A stretch of DNA of 50,300 bases, taken from NCBI GenBank assembly GCA_013214355.1, contig JABSSL010000056.1, positions 1 to 50,300 on the forward strand. The letters are read 5' to 3'. Position numbers and translations under genes: made by a program. Below the pieces are notes generated by a model. The model searched no databases. It was not told the DNA's origin and worked only from the letters and a program-made list of their open reading frames with translations. Below, one piece after another: positions 1 to 8,815 of the stretch. Source of the stretch: Saprospiraceae bacterium. Its GTDB lineage: Bacteria; Bacteroidota; Bacteroidia; Chitinophagales; Saprospiraceae. The first letter of the stretch is position 1. Each line of letters begins with the position of its first letter.

Positions 1-187
1 ACCCCCACATGCCCACATACAGGCCAATCTTTAGAATATAAAAAACATAGATAGACGACGGAGAACCGTAACCCTGCGTTGCCCAAGCCACACAAAGCAT
101 ACGGAGGCGTTCGTTGAATGGCTGGGCCTTCCACTCTTCATAGGTGAAAGGTGGAGGTATGGGTTGTAGGAATTTTAGTTGTTTCAT
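1..187 (-). CDS. DUF3556-like membrane protein, N-terminal fragment
   Basis: Reading the minus strand from an ATG at 187 gives about 62 residues that run off the left edge without a stop. The visible part begins MKQLKFLQPIPPPFTYEEW, continues with a conserved-looking stretch ending in WATQGYGSPSSIYVFYILK, and then enters a hydrophobic segment (IGLYVGMWG). The layout (proline-rich start, 'ERL..LC..WA..GYG.P' and then a membrane helix) resembles what I recall of the DUF3556 transmembrane family; function is unknown. It starts 22 bp after the stop of the upstream permease gene on the same strand, so the two are probably cotranscribed. Most of the protein is outside the window, so the family call is tentative. 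Confidence 0.55.
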   Translation of the reverse strand, partial: MKQLKFLQPIPPPFTYEEWKAQPFNERLRMLCVAWATQGYGSPSSIYVFYILKIGLYVGMWG

Positions 188-209
188 ACTATTTCAGTTG
201 GACTGGCGC

Positions 210-1205
210 TTATCGGGCAGCAATAATTAACCCTAAGCCCACTACATAACATAGCAACATAATATTCAGTAGGCGAGGTACCCCAGCCGGAGCATCTTTG
301 AATTCTTTCCAAATATAGATACCCCACAGTGCAGCTACAATCGTTGCACCTTGTCCCAGGCCGTATGAAATAGCTGGCCCGGCCTTATCAGAAGCGATGA
401 TACTGAAAGACATACCTACGCACCATATGATGCCTCCCAACACACCAGTCAAATGCGTTTTCATATTGCCCTTAAAATAATCCCCATAGCTAACTGGGGT
501 ACCCGTAAAGGGTTTGTACATTAAAGCTGTATTGAACACAAAATTGCTGATCAGGATACCAAGCGAGAACAGGAAAACGGCAGTATAGGGGCTGAGTTTC
601 CCATCAATAGGCTGACTGAAATCAGGGAACATCGCATTGGCTACATATTTGTAGAATAGCCCCATCAAACAACCAGCAACCACAGATAAAACCAATCCTT
701 TTGTAGAGACATTGCCCGTGCTACTGGACATCTTGCGATAAGCGCCGGCATTCAACAGAATGGCGACAACGATCAGCCCTACACCAGCAAAAAGGGTCGT
801 GACGTCACCCACAGGAGCATCGATATAATTCACGATCACTCCGATCACCAATGCCAGTCCAATACCGACAGGGAAAGCGACCGACATTCCCGCAATGGCA
901 ATCGCTGCCACTAACAAGATGTTGGCCCCATTAAACAGTACGCCACCCAAGATGGCCGATCCAATATTGTCCGAAGAGGCCTGCTGAAGATCGGGAATAA
1001 AGCTACGACCTGCTTCTCCCATACTGCCCATGGTCAAAGCGAATAAACCGGATAGAAGTACAATGCCGATTACATAGTCCCAATAGAAGAGTTCAAAACG
1101 CCAGGTACTTGCTGCTAGTTTCTGAGTGTTGGCCCAGGAGCCCCAGCACAACATGGTAATAATGCAGAAGAATACTGCTACAGGATAGGTTTCAATGATA
1201 AACAT
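210..1205 (-). CDS. GRP/DMT-superfamily permease (ureide permease / sugar transporter-like)
   Basis: A 331-residue protein made almost entirely of hydrophobic helices, about ten membrane spans, with short loops. The first helix carries the CWGSWANTQK pattern seen in GRP-type members of the drug/metabolite transporter superfamily, and the central GMSVAFPVGIGLALVIG segment resembles the half-repeat of ureide permeases and glucose/rhamnose-type uptake proteins. It should sit in the inner membrane and move a small polar solute; the substrate cannot be read from the sequence. Length is normal for a ten-TM DMT protein. It heads a minus-strand pair with the partial membrane gene 22 bp downstream. 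No neighbouring sugar- or purine-catabolic genes are visible to narrow the substrate. Confidence 0.75.
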   Translation of the reverse strand: MFIIETYPVAVFFCIITMLCWGSWANTQKLAASTWRFELFYWDYVIGIVLLSGLFALTMGSMGEAGRSFIPDLQQASSDNIGSAILGGVLFNGANILLVAAIAIAGMSVAFPVGIGLALVIGVIVNYIDAPVGDVTTLFAGVGLIVVAILLNAGAYRKMSSSTGNVSTKGLVLSVVAGCLMGLFYKYVANAMFPDFSQPIDGKLSPYTAVFLFSLGILISNFVFNTALMYKPFTGTPVSYGDYFKGNMKTHLTGVLGGIIWCVGMSFSIIASDKAGPAISYGLGQGATIVAALWGIYIWKEFKDAPAGVPRLLNIMLLCYVVGLGLIIAAR

Positions 1206-1316
1206 GTCAAGTTGGTATTTTGTCCGTGAAGTTCAGTGGGGTGAGGGAAAGCCAATATTTGCACGTTCTGCTGTACTGGCTTTTCCAAGTAATATAGGGA
1301 AATTCCATTCTCCCAC

Positions 1317-1350
1317 AAAAAAGGAAGGCCCCGGAACAAATTCCGAGGCC
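1317..1350 (-). terminator. Intrinsic terminator of the minus-strand T9SS gene
   Basis: On the minus strand a 10-bp stem (GGCCTCGGAA pairing with TTCCGGGGCC, one G-U pair) with a 4-nt loop is followed after two to four bases by a run of six T. It lies 68 bp after the stop codon of the T9SS protein gene. Read on the plus strand the G-U pair becomes a mismatch and no T-run follows, which fixes the orientation. Confidence 0.8.
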
Positions 1351-1417
1351 CTCGAGAAGCTTAATTCAACTATCATATTGCCTAACTCATAATAACCCTA
1401 TGTCTTTTATCGGTTTT

Positions 1418-2911
1418 CTATTTCTGAATCACCAGCTGCTGCGTTTGTACCATACCGCCGTTTTGAATCACTAAGCCATAAGTTCCGGCTGGCAGGTTAG
1501 TTGGGATATCTACTCTTGTATTTTGTCCTTGATCAGTTGATACTACTTTGATGTTTTGTCCTTGCATGTTGATCAACATAATCTGAGGGGCTGCATCCGC
1601 AGCTAAACCCTGGATCATTACATATTCAGTAGCTGGATTTGGATAAACATTCACTTCAAAAGCTTCGCTTTCAGCAGTTGCAAACTCTACAGATTCGATC
1701 TCAGAGTAAGTAAAGGTTCCGTCAAAATCAGTTTGCTTGAGGCGGAAGTAAGCTGTCCCTTCTACTGCCATGTTTTCTTCTGTCCACTTGTAAGAAAGTT
1801 CCACATCAGAGTTTCCTGCTCCGATTACTTCGTCCATCGCCGTCCAATCTCTACCATCCAAAGACATTTCGATAGTGAAGAAGTCGTTGTTGATCTCAAC
1901 CGCCGTTGCCCAACTCACTACCAACATGCCATCCGCTGCTACTTCTGCATCAAAGTATACTAGTTCTACCGGTAATACTGTGTTGCTGCCAGATCCTAGA
2001 TCCAGTTGTTTCGGCATTTCGTCATCATTATCAGCGTCGTACCAGCAAGATTCATCTACACAGTATACATAGGCGCTTCCGGTACACTCGAAAGTTTCAC
2101 AGTTCAACCATCCCCCTAATCCCTTACCAATCAAGCATGCTGCTCCGCTCATTTTGATCTTATCTGAAGTAAAAGATCCTCTGCCCCCAATACTCACAAT
2201 CACACTACCTTTTAGTTCCGTTTTATCCCCCACAGTTACCACGGTTCCGTCAAAGCAGATAGTACCTCCTCCTTTTCCAACGAAATGCTCACCTACGCTC
2301 AATGTTCCTCCAATGAAGGAGATGTTTGGACCACCCGTTCGGTTAAATTTTTCTTCCACTACGATTTCAGTATTGCTAATTTTCACTTCTGTTCCTCCCG
2401 TAATTTTCCACTCGTCTTCGATTTGGATCATTCCTCCTTTACTTGTGAAAGCCCCGCTTCCTTTCACCTCAATTTTCTCACAGTAGATGTTACCGCCTGT
2501 ATTAAACTCTGCTACTCCGCTTATGCTAATTTTTCCCTCTACCACTAGGTTTCCATTCACGCTCAAAGAGCCGTCCCAGGCAGTGTGTCTCACCTCCTCA
2601 CATTCAACAGCTCCGTTGACGGCAATAAGGAAGGTACCTGTCCCTTCTAGCTTCAGGTAGCCGTCAATTTCTAGGGAAGCGTTGCTGTTTACCGTCATGG
2701 AAGCACCTTGTTTGAAAGAAAGGTTTCTATCCACCTCGATTTTGTGGTTGATGATTACTTCGTCGCCGGGCCAGGAGCCAATATTTGGAACTTGTCCAGT
2801 ATTCCAGGTGCTTGCATCGTCCCAGTCTCCGTTGCTCACGGTAGTGTGTGTAGTTGCATTAAGTGCTGTGATGAAGAAGAAAAAGATGGTTAGTAAGGTT
2901 AAGCTTCTCAT
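1418..2911 (-). CDS. Secreted beta-solenoid protein with T9SS C-terminal sorting domain
   Basis: From the ATG at 2911 the product is 497 residues with a signal peptide (MRSLTLLTIFFFFITALNA). A longer reading frame begins 42 bp upstream, but its extra residues (MGHLTIFCLKKHKD) would precede the signal peptide, so I chose the internal ATG. After TWNTGQVPN, a motif common in Bacteroidota G8-like or pectin-lyase-like surface proteins, comes about 250 residues of loosely repeating short beta strands rich in G, K, V and T, reading as a right-handed beta-solenoid. Then follows a fibronectin-like module (PVELVYFDAEV...) and a C-terminal T9SS type A sorting domain (VYPNPATEY ... LPAGTYGLVIQ ... QQLVIQK). 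The family is exported by the Por/T9SS and anchored at the cell surface or released. Function is unknown; adhesion or matrix contact is a guess. Confidence 0.85.
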   Translation of the reverse strand: MRSLTLLTIFFFFITALNATTHTTVSNGDWDDASTWNTGQVPNIGSWPGDEVIINHKIEVDRNLSFKQGASMTVNSNASLEIDGYLKLEGTGTFLIAVNGAVECEEVRHTAWDGSLSVNGNLVVEGKISISGVAEFNTGGNIYCEKIEVKGSGAFTSKGGMIQIEDEWKITGGTEVKISNTEIVVEEKFNRTGGPNISFIGGTLSVGEHFVGKGGGTICFDGTVVTVGDKTELKGSVIVSIGGRGSFTSDKIKMSGAACLIGKGLGGWLNCETFECTGSAYVYCVDESCWYDADNDDEMPKQLDLGSGSNTVLPVELVYFDAEVAADGMLVVSWATAVEINNDFFTIEMSLDGRDWTAMDEVIGAGNSDVELSYKWTEENMAVEGTAYFRLKQTDFDGTFTYSEIESVEFATAESEAFEVNVYPNPATEYVMIQGLAADAAPQIMLINMQGQNIKVVSTDQGQNTRVDIPTNLPAGTYGLVIQNGGMVQTQQLVIQK

Positions 2912-3118
2912 GTCTTTGTGTTTTTTTAGGCAAAAAATGGTCAGGTGACCCAAGCTGCACTTGAGTCGATTTTGATAGTTGATGACTGACTTTGTTTTTA
3001 ATTACGATTCAAAGATAGGGGGAGAAGCACCCCATTTTGGGCATCTTTCTATTTTTGGGCATACCGTCCCATTTTTTGGTAGCTATTGTCGTTTTTTGGA
3101 AAATTCCCGCTTTGGGAT

Positions 3119-3766
3119 TTAAAGGCTGGATAGTTCCATTTTGAGATTCAACCGGGCTTGAGCCTCCCATTTTCCTTGCGCGTAGGATGTGAAATACAGG
3201 TTTTCCCGGGCCAGGAAGTGTTCGAGTACCTTTTTTCGCCCGGGTCGATATAGCTCATCAGGATAAATGCTGTACTCCTTTCTAATCTGCTTCGTGTATT
3301 CCACATACCTTTCCCAATCACGCCCTAGCACGGCCAAATCAAAATCTAAGAGATAGGCTAGATCTGGATAGTCGAACGATAGTTGATGGTACTGTGTAGC
3401 CAAAATGGATTGATATACTTGGGTAATGGCTAGCGTGGAGAGTTCGGATTTCCCCAAATAGAAAACAGCTCGTTCAGCGCTTTGCTGCTCATTATCCTTT
3501 CGATCGACTTGGTAGACTAAGTCATGAAACCAGATGCATAGAGCCAGAAGATTGGCATTTTTAAGGTCAGACCGATGTTGCTTCCATAATCCTAACATGT
3601 CGGATATGTGGATCAAATTGTGGTAGTACCGCTCGGCACTTTGATAAGCACTTGAAATTTCAGCCCAGCTGTCGGAGATCGCATTCTGCGGTAAGCCGAC
3701 CTGCTCCGTCAGCTCCCACCAGCTTTCTTGTAGGGCAGATAGCTGTTTGGGTTCAATTAAAGACAT
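3119..3766 (-). CDS. HD-superfamily metal-dependent phosphohydrolase (COG4339-like)
   Basis: From the ATG at 3766 the product is 215 residues. It shows the family's early His motif (RYYHNLIHISDML), the HD signature (WFHDLVYQ) and the downstream conserved acidic/RK block (FDLAVLGRDWERYVEYTKQIRKEYSIYPDELYRPGRKKVLEHFL). These match the small predicted HD hydrolases grouped as COG4339; the metal-binding His/Asp set appears complete. The substrate is unknown. The start overlaps the end of the upstream DUF3667 gene by 14 bp, implying translational coupling. A longer frame starts at 3805, but its first residues would lie wholly within the DUF3667 coding region and precede the normal family N-terminus. 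Confidence 0.85.
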   Translation of the reverse strand: MSLIEPKQLSALQESWWELTEQVGLPQNAISDSWAEISSAYQSAERYYHNLIHISDMLGLWKQHRSDLKNANLLALCIWFHDLVYQVDRKDNEQQSAERAVFYLGKSELSTLAITQVYQSILATQYHQLSFDYPDLAYLLDFDLAVLGRDWERYVEYTKQIRKEYSIYPDELYRPGRKKVLEHFLARENLYFTSYAQGKWEAQARLNLKMELSSL

Positions 3767-4454
3767 AGTACAAGAGGATTGGAAGTCCAAAGTAGATGAC
3801 CACACACATCACCAAATGTCCCAATACAGCACTAAAAGTTCCTAAAGGATTGACAGGATCTTTAAAAAGGAGGAAATACATAATTCCGATAAAGAGGTAA
3901 ATGAAGGGATTGAACATGATAGGCACGGAAAGAAAAGGTATAGTCAAGGACGCCAATAATGCCGTGTGCCCAAGCACATAAGCACAGATCACCATATGCT
4001 CCGTAAAATTGTATTTACGAAACAAAAGCTTAGCTGGAAAAGCATATAAGAAGATCCCAAGCAACCAATAGAACTTTAGATTATCCCCGATTAATTTTCC
4101 GATGGCATAGCCGGTACCATATAGCTCATTTTCTTCGCGGAGTCCTTCTACTGCTGGAGGATCTAAGGGATTGAACGCTTGCAGTAGCGTATATAAGGTA
4201 ATACCAAGAAGGGCATATTGAATCGGCTTGAAGAATCGCGTTCGCTTTCCGCTTAAATAACCGTCCAAGGTCGCACGAGGCCTTAGTGTTAGCTCTCTTA
4301 AGGTATACCAAAATCCATGTTCCAAATTGAATAGACGTCTTGGAAGTTCTTCCAGAAAGGTCTTCCAATTGATTTGTTGGGTACTTGCCTTTTGTCCACA
4401 GACATGACAGAAGGCTCCCTTCAATGGTTCACCACAGTTTAAGCACGTTTTCAT
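3753..4454 (-). CDS. DUF3667 membrane protein with N-terminal zinc ribbon
   Basis: A 233-residue protein. The N-terminus is a four-cysteine zinc ribbon (CLNCGEPLKGAFCHVCGQK), followed by a cytoplasmic segment with the family signature (FWYTLRELTLRPRATLDGYLSGKRTRFFKPIQY). After this come four or five hydrophobic helices starting at ALLGITLYTLL. This is the standard DUF3667 layout, a common Bacteroidota inner-membrane protein of unknown function. The gene overlaps the HD phosphohydrolase gene downstream by 14 bp on the same strand, so the two are likely made together. Confidence 0.85.
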   Translation of the reverse strand: MKTCLNCGEPLKGAFCHVCGQKASTQQINWKTFLEELPRRLFNLEHGFWYTLRELTLRPRATLDGYLSGKRTRFFKPIQYALLGITLYTLLQAFNPLDPPAVEGLREENELYGTGYAIGKLIGDNLKFYWLLGIFLYAFPAKLLFRKYNFTEHMVICAYVLGHTALLASLTIPFLSVPIMFNPFIYLFIGIMYFLLFKDPVNPLGTFSAVLGHLVMCVVIYFGLPILLYYVFN

Positions 4455-4676
4455 AACTCAAATGTAAGGAGATATTTAGGAGCTTATGCATCGGGGCTTG
4501 AGTAGGAAGTATATAATCACAACTTTTCCCCTAGTTACCCTTCTTTTCTAATTATTTGCGTAGAGATTCCTCCGCTTCACAAAAAAACAAAATTTAGCCA
4601 AAATAGACCATACCCTCCATCATCAAGGAGCGGGTGTGGACTAGAGCCCTGAAATTTCCTATATTGAAAGCAAAAA

Positions 4677-6005
4677 GTGGTATACAACTTTAAGATCAAT
4701 ATCGTTGTTCGTTTAGGCATTCTGCTACTGCTGATACTAGGAATAGCGCTTAGCCTAGACAATGGCTTTCACCTGACTACCGGCTTTGGGGTAATATTAT
4801 CCATTATTTTGATCGTCAACTTGTTTAATTACGTCGATCAAACCAATAAAGATCTCGCCAATTTTTTTGAGAGTATCCAATACAATGATTTCAACACAAC
4901 TGGATCTGGGAGGCATCGTGGAGATTCCTTTGGCGACTTACATGATGGTTTCAATTTGATCAACCGGAAGTTTCGGGATATCCGTGCTGAAAAGGAAGCC
5001 AATCATCAATTTCTACAAACGGTGGTGGAGCATGTAGAAGTAGGTTTGCTTTGTATTGACGAAGATGGGGAGGTAGTGTTGATGAACAAAGCCTTACAAC
5101 GGCTTCTGCGAAAGTCCTATCTCGTCAACCTCAGTGGCTTGCAGAAGATAGATGAACAACTTTGGGAGGCAGTCACCCACCTGAAACCAGGTGACCGGGA
5201 GCTGCTTAAATTAAACATCGATAACCGGCTCATGCAGATCGCCGTGCGAACTATCGATCTGATCCTGAATAAGGAAAATCTAAAACTGATCTCTTTTCAA
5301 AATATTCAAAGCGAATTGGAGGCGCAGGAATTAGTAGCCTACCAAAAGCTAATTCGCATTCTGACTCATGAGATCATGAATTCCGTTGCTCCAATTGCCT
5401 CTCTGAGTTCCACGATCAATGATGTAGTAGCCAATAAAGATCAACTGGATCCAGACTATATAGATATGATCAAGAACTCCGTAAGAGTAATCAAGAAACG
5501 CAGTGAGGGGCTGCTGGATTTCACAGAAACCTACCGGAGTCTTACCCGGATCCCACCACCAAACTTCCAATTGATCAATGGCAATGCCCTACTAGAAGAA
5601 CTTAAGACCTTATTCATGGCGGAATTGGAGGCTAGAAAAATCGATCTTCGACTCGAACTCCCTCCCACTCCGGTCAATTTCCAAGGCGACCCTAACCTCT
5701 TAGAACAGGTACTCATTAATCTCATCAAAAACGCCTCTGATGCCTTAAAGGAAAGTGATAACCCAATCATCGACCTAAGTCTGCAGAAGCATCCGGACGG
5801 CAAGGTAATCTTCCGCGTATCGGACAATGGAGAAGGCATTCCCGTGGATATGATGGAACAAATTTTTGTTCCTTTTTTCACTACTAAGGAAGAAGGTTCC
5901 GGTATTGGTTTGAGCTTATCTCGCCAAATTATCCGTCTACACAAAGGGGATTTGGAATTGCAATCTGCTCAAGGCGAAGGAACTGTAGTGACCATTACCT
6001 TGTAA
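4677..6005 (+). CDS. NtrY-like sensor histidine kinase (GTG start)
   Basis: A 442-residue membrane histidine kinase. Two hydrophobic helices lie near the N-terminus (about residues 10-50), then a PAS-like region (VVEHVEVGLLCIDEDGEVVLMNKALQRLL), a dimerisation/phosphoacceptor helix with His231 in ILTHEIMNSVAPI, and a full ATPase domain with the N box (NLIKNASDAL), G1 (DNGEGIP) and G2 (GSGIGLSL). The order resembles NtrY-type kinases that lack a periplasmic sensor. The start is GTG: a stop codon lies 9 bp upstream, and no ATG precedes the first membrane helix. No response regulator is adjacent, so this is an orphan kinase as far as the window shows. Confidence 0.88.
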   Translation: MVYNFKINIVVRLGILLLLILGIALSLDNGFHLTTGFGVILSIILIVNLFNYVDQTNKDLANFFESIQYNDFNTTGSGRHRGDSFGDLHDGFNLINRKFRDIRAEKEANHQFLQTVVEHVEVGLLCIDEDGEVVLMNKALQRLLRKSYLVNLSGLQKIDEQLWEAVTHLKPGDRELLKLNIDNRLMQIAVRTIDLILNKENLKLISFQNIQSELEAQELVAYQKLIRILTHEIMNSVAPIASLSSTINDVVANKDQLDPDYIDMIKNSVRVIKKRSEGLLDFTETYRSLTRIPPPNFQLINGNALLEELKTLFMAELEARKIDLRLELPPTPVNFQGDPNLLEQVLINLIKNASDALKESDNPIIDLSLQKHPDGKVIFRVSDNGEGIPVDMMEQIFVPFFTTKEEGSGIGLSLSRQIIRLHKGDLELQSAQGEGTVVTITL

Positions 6006-6063
6006 GATAATGCTTACCTGCATCGACATAGATGGAGTGGAATTCGCCTCTTTGGTTTAGAGC

Positions 6064-6090
6064 AAAAAAAAACCGCGCCCAAAGGCGCGG
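6064..6090 (-). terminator. Intrinsic terminator, minus strand
   Basis: A perfect 7-bp GC stem (CCGCGCC / GGCGCGG, loop caaa) is preceded on the plus strand by nine A, which reads as a T-run after the hairpin on the minus strand. It therefore ends transcripts from the minus-strand secreted-protein gene at 6201-6803. It may also slow plus-strand transcription from the histidine kinase 59 bp upstream, though the T-tract on that side is weak. Confidence 0.85.
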
Positions 6091-6200
6091 CTTTCAAATA
6101 AATCCTTCAACAAAATTATGGAACCCCTAATGGATTATTTGAATTCCCCCAAAAGGGACGGGAATATAATATCATCAAGAACTTAGAACTTCAGTTTGGA

Positions 6201-6803
6201 CTACCAGCTGATTTCTCTGTAGTAGGTTTTTGCCTTGGTTTTTACCTTCACCAAGTAAATCCCGCTTTCCAATCGGCTGATGTCATAACGGCGTGCCACT
6301 TTTAGCACTCCTTTTAGCTTCTCTTCCAGTACATTGGCTCCCGACTCATCTTGAATGGCAATCTGCACGTTTGTAGTCTCGTCATTAAGCCAAGAGAGAT
6401 TAATGTATTCTCCCGCTTTCCTCACTATCGGCACATGGCGTATCACTCGGTCATTTTCCTTAAGCTTAACTCTGCCTCCTTCAATTTGGAAAGGTTGTAT
6501 GATTTCATTGGTTTCCGTTTCGAAAAACAACACATACTTACCGCTAGGCAGGGCATCCAAGTCAAAGACTTTACCGATAGAAGCTTGGTCTTTCCATGTT
6601 TGTGCATAGAGGCTAACCTGATTATCATCTAGTAATGATACGGTAGCTTTTCCTTGCACACTTCTGGCCTCAAAACTGATTTTTTTTTCGAACTTTGCCT
6701 CTACTATTTCAACAGCTGGCAAATTCGGGTTGGCCATCACCCAGGAAAGCATTCCAATACAAAAGCATACTGTCAAAGCACATTTAATCATAACCTTTTT
6801 CAT
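6201..6803 (-). CDS. Small secreted protein with T9SS-like C-terminal beta domain
   Basis: A 200-residue protein with a signal peptide ending near MLSWVMA-NPNLPAVE. The mature part has two beta-sandwich-like repeats. The first (residues about 35-110) contains LDALPSGKYVLFFET, and the second (about 120-200) contains ISRLESGIYLVKVKTKAKTYYREISW. The closing 'L.SGIYLVKV....' pattern resembles the last strands of Bacteroidota secretion/sorting domains or DUF3244-type small periplasmic proteins, but the usual 'YPNP' start of a T9SS domain is missing. Function is unknown. It is monocistronic: own promoter-like box about 105 bp upstream and own terminator downstream. Confidence 0.7.
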   Translation of the reverse strand: MKKVMIKCALTVCFCIGMLSWVMANPNLPAVEIVEAKFEKKISFEARSVQGKATVSLLDDNQVSLYAQTWKDQASIGKVFDLDALPSGKYVLFFETETNEIIQPFQIEGGRVKLKENDRVIRHVPIVRKAGEYINLSWLNDETTNVQIAIQDESGANVLEEKLKGVLKVARRYDISRLESGIYLVKVKTKAKTYYREISW

Positions 6804-6908
6804 AACAGTTCATCTTTTGGTTAGTAATCGATTATCGAGGCTTCCTACTTTTAGGATTAAATCCTCTTACTTTCTTACTATTAGGGGTATCCGGTGATGA
6901 TTACATTA

Positions 6909-6916
6909 CAAAGGTA
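6909..6916 (-). promoter_or_regulatory. Bacteroidota -7 box (TACCTTTG)
   Basis: The minus strand reads TACCTTTG, a full match to the TAnnTTTG -7 element. It would start transcription near 6905, giving a leader of about 100 nt before the ATG at 6803. No clear -33 TTG is present at the usual distance, so this is a moderate prediction. Confidence 0.45.
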
Positions 6917-7301
6917 AGTGTACATTTTACATTAAGCTACCTCTTATTTGACCTGTTATGATGCAATATTAACCCTTAACAGAGAATTAACAATAAAACA
7001 TATCAATATAGCATATTTTTAAGCAAAATAAAATTTGGGTAGCAGTCAATGCTCGAAACAGAAGTCGGTCAAAAGAGGAGCAAACCCTGAATAATTTCAA
7101 TTTGCGGAACAAAGCTAGGGGAGGATTCTGTGGACGAGCACAACTCATTTTTTTGGAAAAAACCATAGATTTTTCAGATTTGCTGGACTTCAGCACCATT
7201 TTGGGGGCATGATGAAGGCAAAAACTGCTTAATCAGGGATGAAGTGGCCAATAAATAGCTAAGTACGACCCAAAAATCAGCTACCTTAACTTTAGCCATT
7301 C

Positions 7302-7309
7302 TATCTTTG
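7302..7309 (+). promoter_or_regulatory. -7 box (TATCTTTG) that decides the channel gene start
   Basis: TATCTTTG matches TAnnTTTG exactly. It overlaps the TTG codon at 7307 that would otherwise be the most upstream start of the channel frame. If this is the promoter, the TSS falls near 7313 and the first usable start is the ATG at 7349. Confidence 0.5.
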
Positions 7310-7348
7310 CTATTAACGCTCGTACTTTGGCAGGCAAAAAGCACCCTT

Positions 7349-8650
7349 ATGGCACAACACGGCATGGAGTTTATTTTTCGACACAAGCACTTTCGTTTGC
7401 TTTGGGATCTTATGATCACTGCTTTCACTTTGCACCTTGCCGTATACATCCCCTACCATTTGGCCTTACCTAGCAGTAATGATAATCTATTCCTATCCGG
7501 CACCGTACTGCTGACCCTGATATTTTCCTTTGATATCTGGCTAGATTACCGCTATCCTTATTACCAGCTTGATCCCATGTATAAAACTAGCGGGCGAAAA
7601 AGACATCGATTGCTGCAAAATGGACTCCTATTTGACATCCTTGCTGCCTTGCCTTTAGGATTGTTTTCGAATTCGGTTATCCGTTTGGTACGACTAGCAA
7701 AGCTCTATAAGGTGCGTATTATTTTGGGAAGACTGCGTATCCAGAACCTTCGCTTTTCCCAGCAATTCGCCTTAATGTATTTGGTGTTGGTGATCTTTCT
7801 TGTGACGCATTGGATCAGCTGTGGCTGGCTCTTGATTCGTACACCAGATCCAAATTTGGGACCAACTGAGAACTATATTAATGCCTTGTATTGGAGTCTG
7901 ACCACTATCTCTACCGTTGGATATGGAGATATAGTTCCTCAAAATATGGTTGAAAAGGCCTATGCGATTTTTACCATGTTGACCGGATTTGCGTTTTTCA
8001 GTTTATTGATTGGTCAAATTGCCAATTTGCTAAACCGACGTGATCCTGCCAATCAGCATTACTTGGAGAATATTGAAAGGCTATCTCAGTTCATGCGCTA
8101 TCGCCCTTTGCCTCCAGAACTGCAGGAAGGAATCCAAGAATACTACCAATATAAATGGCAAAAACGCTTGGGCTTGAATGAAGAGGAATTCCTAGATACC
8201 CTTCCACTGCATCTTAAAACTCAGGTGGCCATGCAAATGAAGACAGATATCCTGGAAAAGATTCCACTCTTTCAGGAGGCCAGTGATGCCTTTATTGAAT
8301 CCATCGCCTTAAACTTGCAAGCTGTAGTTTTCACCCCGGGAAGCTATATCACTAGAGCTGGGGAAATTGGAGAGGAGATGTATTTCATTGTATACGGAGA
8401 GGTAGCTGTTCTGAATGAAGAAGGAGAGGAAATCACGAGCTTATCTGATGGCGACTTTTTTGGAGAAATCTCTCTATTTCTACACAGCCTTCGCACCGCC
8501 TCTATCGTAGCTGAGACCTACTGTGATATGTATAAACTATCGAAAACGGCCTTTGATCAAGTCATCACCCACTACCCTTATTTTGCTGCTAAGATCGAGG
8601 CGATTGCTAAAAGTCGAGAAAAAAACCAGGGTTATTCCAAAGAGAAATAG
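7349..8650 (+). CDS. Cyclic-nucleotide-gated potassium channel
   Basis: From the ATG at 7349 the product is 433 residues: six membrane helices, a pore, a C-linker and a cyclic-nucleotide-binding domain, as in the bacterial SthK/LliK-type channels and eukaryotic CNG/HCN channels. The S4-like helix has spaced arginines (RLVRLAKLYKVRIILGRLRIQNLRF). The selectivity filter is TTISTVGYGD (T189 to D194), the potassium-selective form. The C-terminal domain holds the phosphate-binding cassette FFGEISLFLHSLRTASIVA with the Arg that contacts the cyclic phosphate. A TTG-initiated form 42 bp longer is possible but would begin inside the promoter box. The gene stands alone on the plus strand. Gating by cAMP or cGMP is inferred from the family. 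Confidence 0.9.
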   Translation: MAQHGMEFIFRHKHFRLLWDLMITAFTLHLAVYIPYHLALPSSNDNLFLSGTVLLTLIFSFDIWLDYRYPYYQLDPMYKTSGRKRHRLLQNGLLFDILAALPLGLFSNSVIRLVRLAKLYKVRIILGRLRIQNLRFSQQFALMYLVLVIFLVTHWISCGWLLIRTPDPNLGPTENYINALYWSLTTISTVGYGDIVPQNMVEKAYAIFTMLTGFAFFSLLIGQIANLLNRRDPANQHYLENIERLSQFMRYRPLPPELQEGIQEYYQYKWQKRLGLNEEEFLDTLPLHLKTQVAMQMKTDILEKIPLFQEASDAFIESIALNLQAVVFTPGSYITRAGEIGEEMYFIVYGEVAVLNEEGEEITSLSDGDFFGEISLFLHSLRTASIVAETYCDMYKLSKTAFDQVITHYPYFAAKIEAIAKSREKNQGYSKEK

Positions 8651-8747
8651 GCCATTTCTACCGATACCTTTCTGTTATTCCTTGGCACATATTTGTCTCA
8701 CACGGGTTAAAGTGGAAGAATGCCGCATTCCTACTGGCAGATATGTT

Positions 8748-8755
8748 TATATTTG
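8748..8755 (+). promoter_or_regulatory. -7 box (TATATTTG)
   Basis: Exact TAnnTTTG match 61 bp upstream of the ATG of the gliding-type T9SS protein, giving a leader of about 55 nt. No convincing -33 TTG at 19-21 bp spacing. Confidence 0.5.
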
Positions 8756-8815
8756 AAAATCTAGTATTGGAACAGCTTATTGCATTCACTACTTTTAGGT
8801 TAAACATCCCGATTC

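Larger units (their letters stand above)
6804..7348. other. Intergenic region between divergent genes, AT-rich
   Basis: About 545 bp between the minus-strand secreted protein and the plus-strand channel. I see a minus-strand TACCTTTG box and a plus-strand TATCTTTG box (listed separately) and an AT-rich middle with no coding potential I would defend. Short frames here are stop-bounded fragments with no signal peptide, domain or start context. Confidence 0.5.

Noticed and set aside
1195-1392. Plus-strand open frame of 65 codons
   Set aside because: It overlaps the start of the permease on the other strand and runs through the terminator hairpin; no start context or domain.
6351-6632. Frames on the plus strand opposite the 200-residue secreted protein
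   Set aside because: They are shadows of the minus-strand gene, which has a signal peptide and its own terminator.
7307-7348. TTG start for the ion channel
   Set aside because: The codon is part of the TATCTTTG box; the ATG at 7349 fits a normal leader and the first membrane helix.
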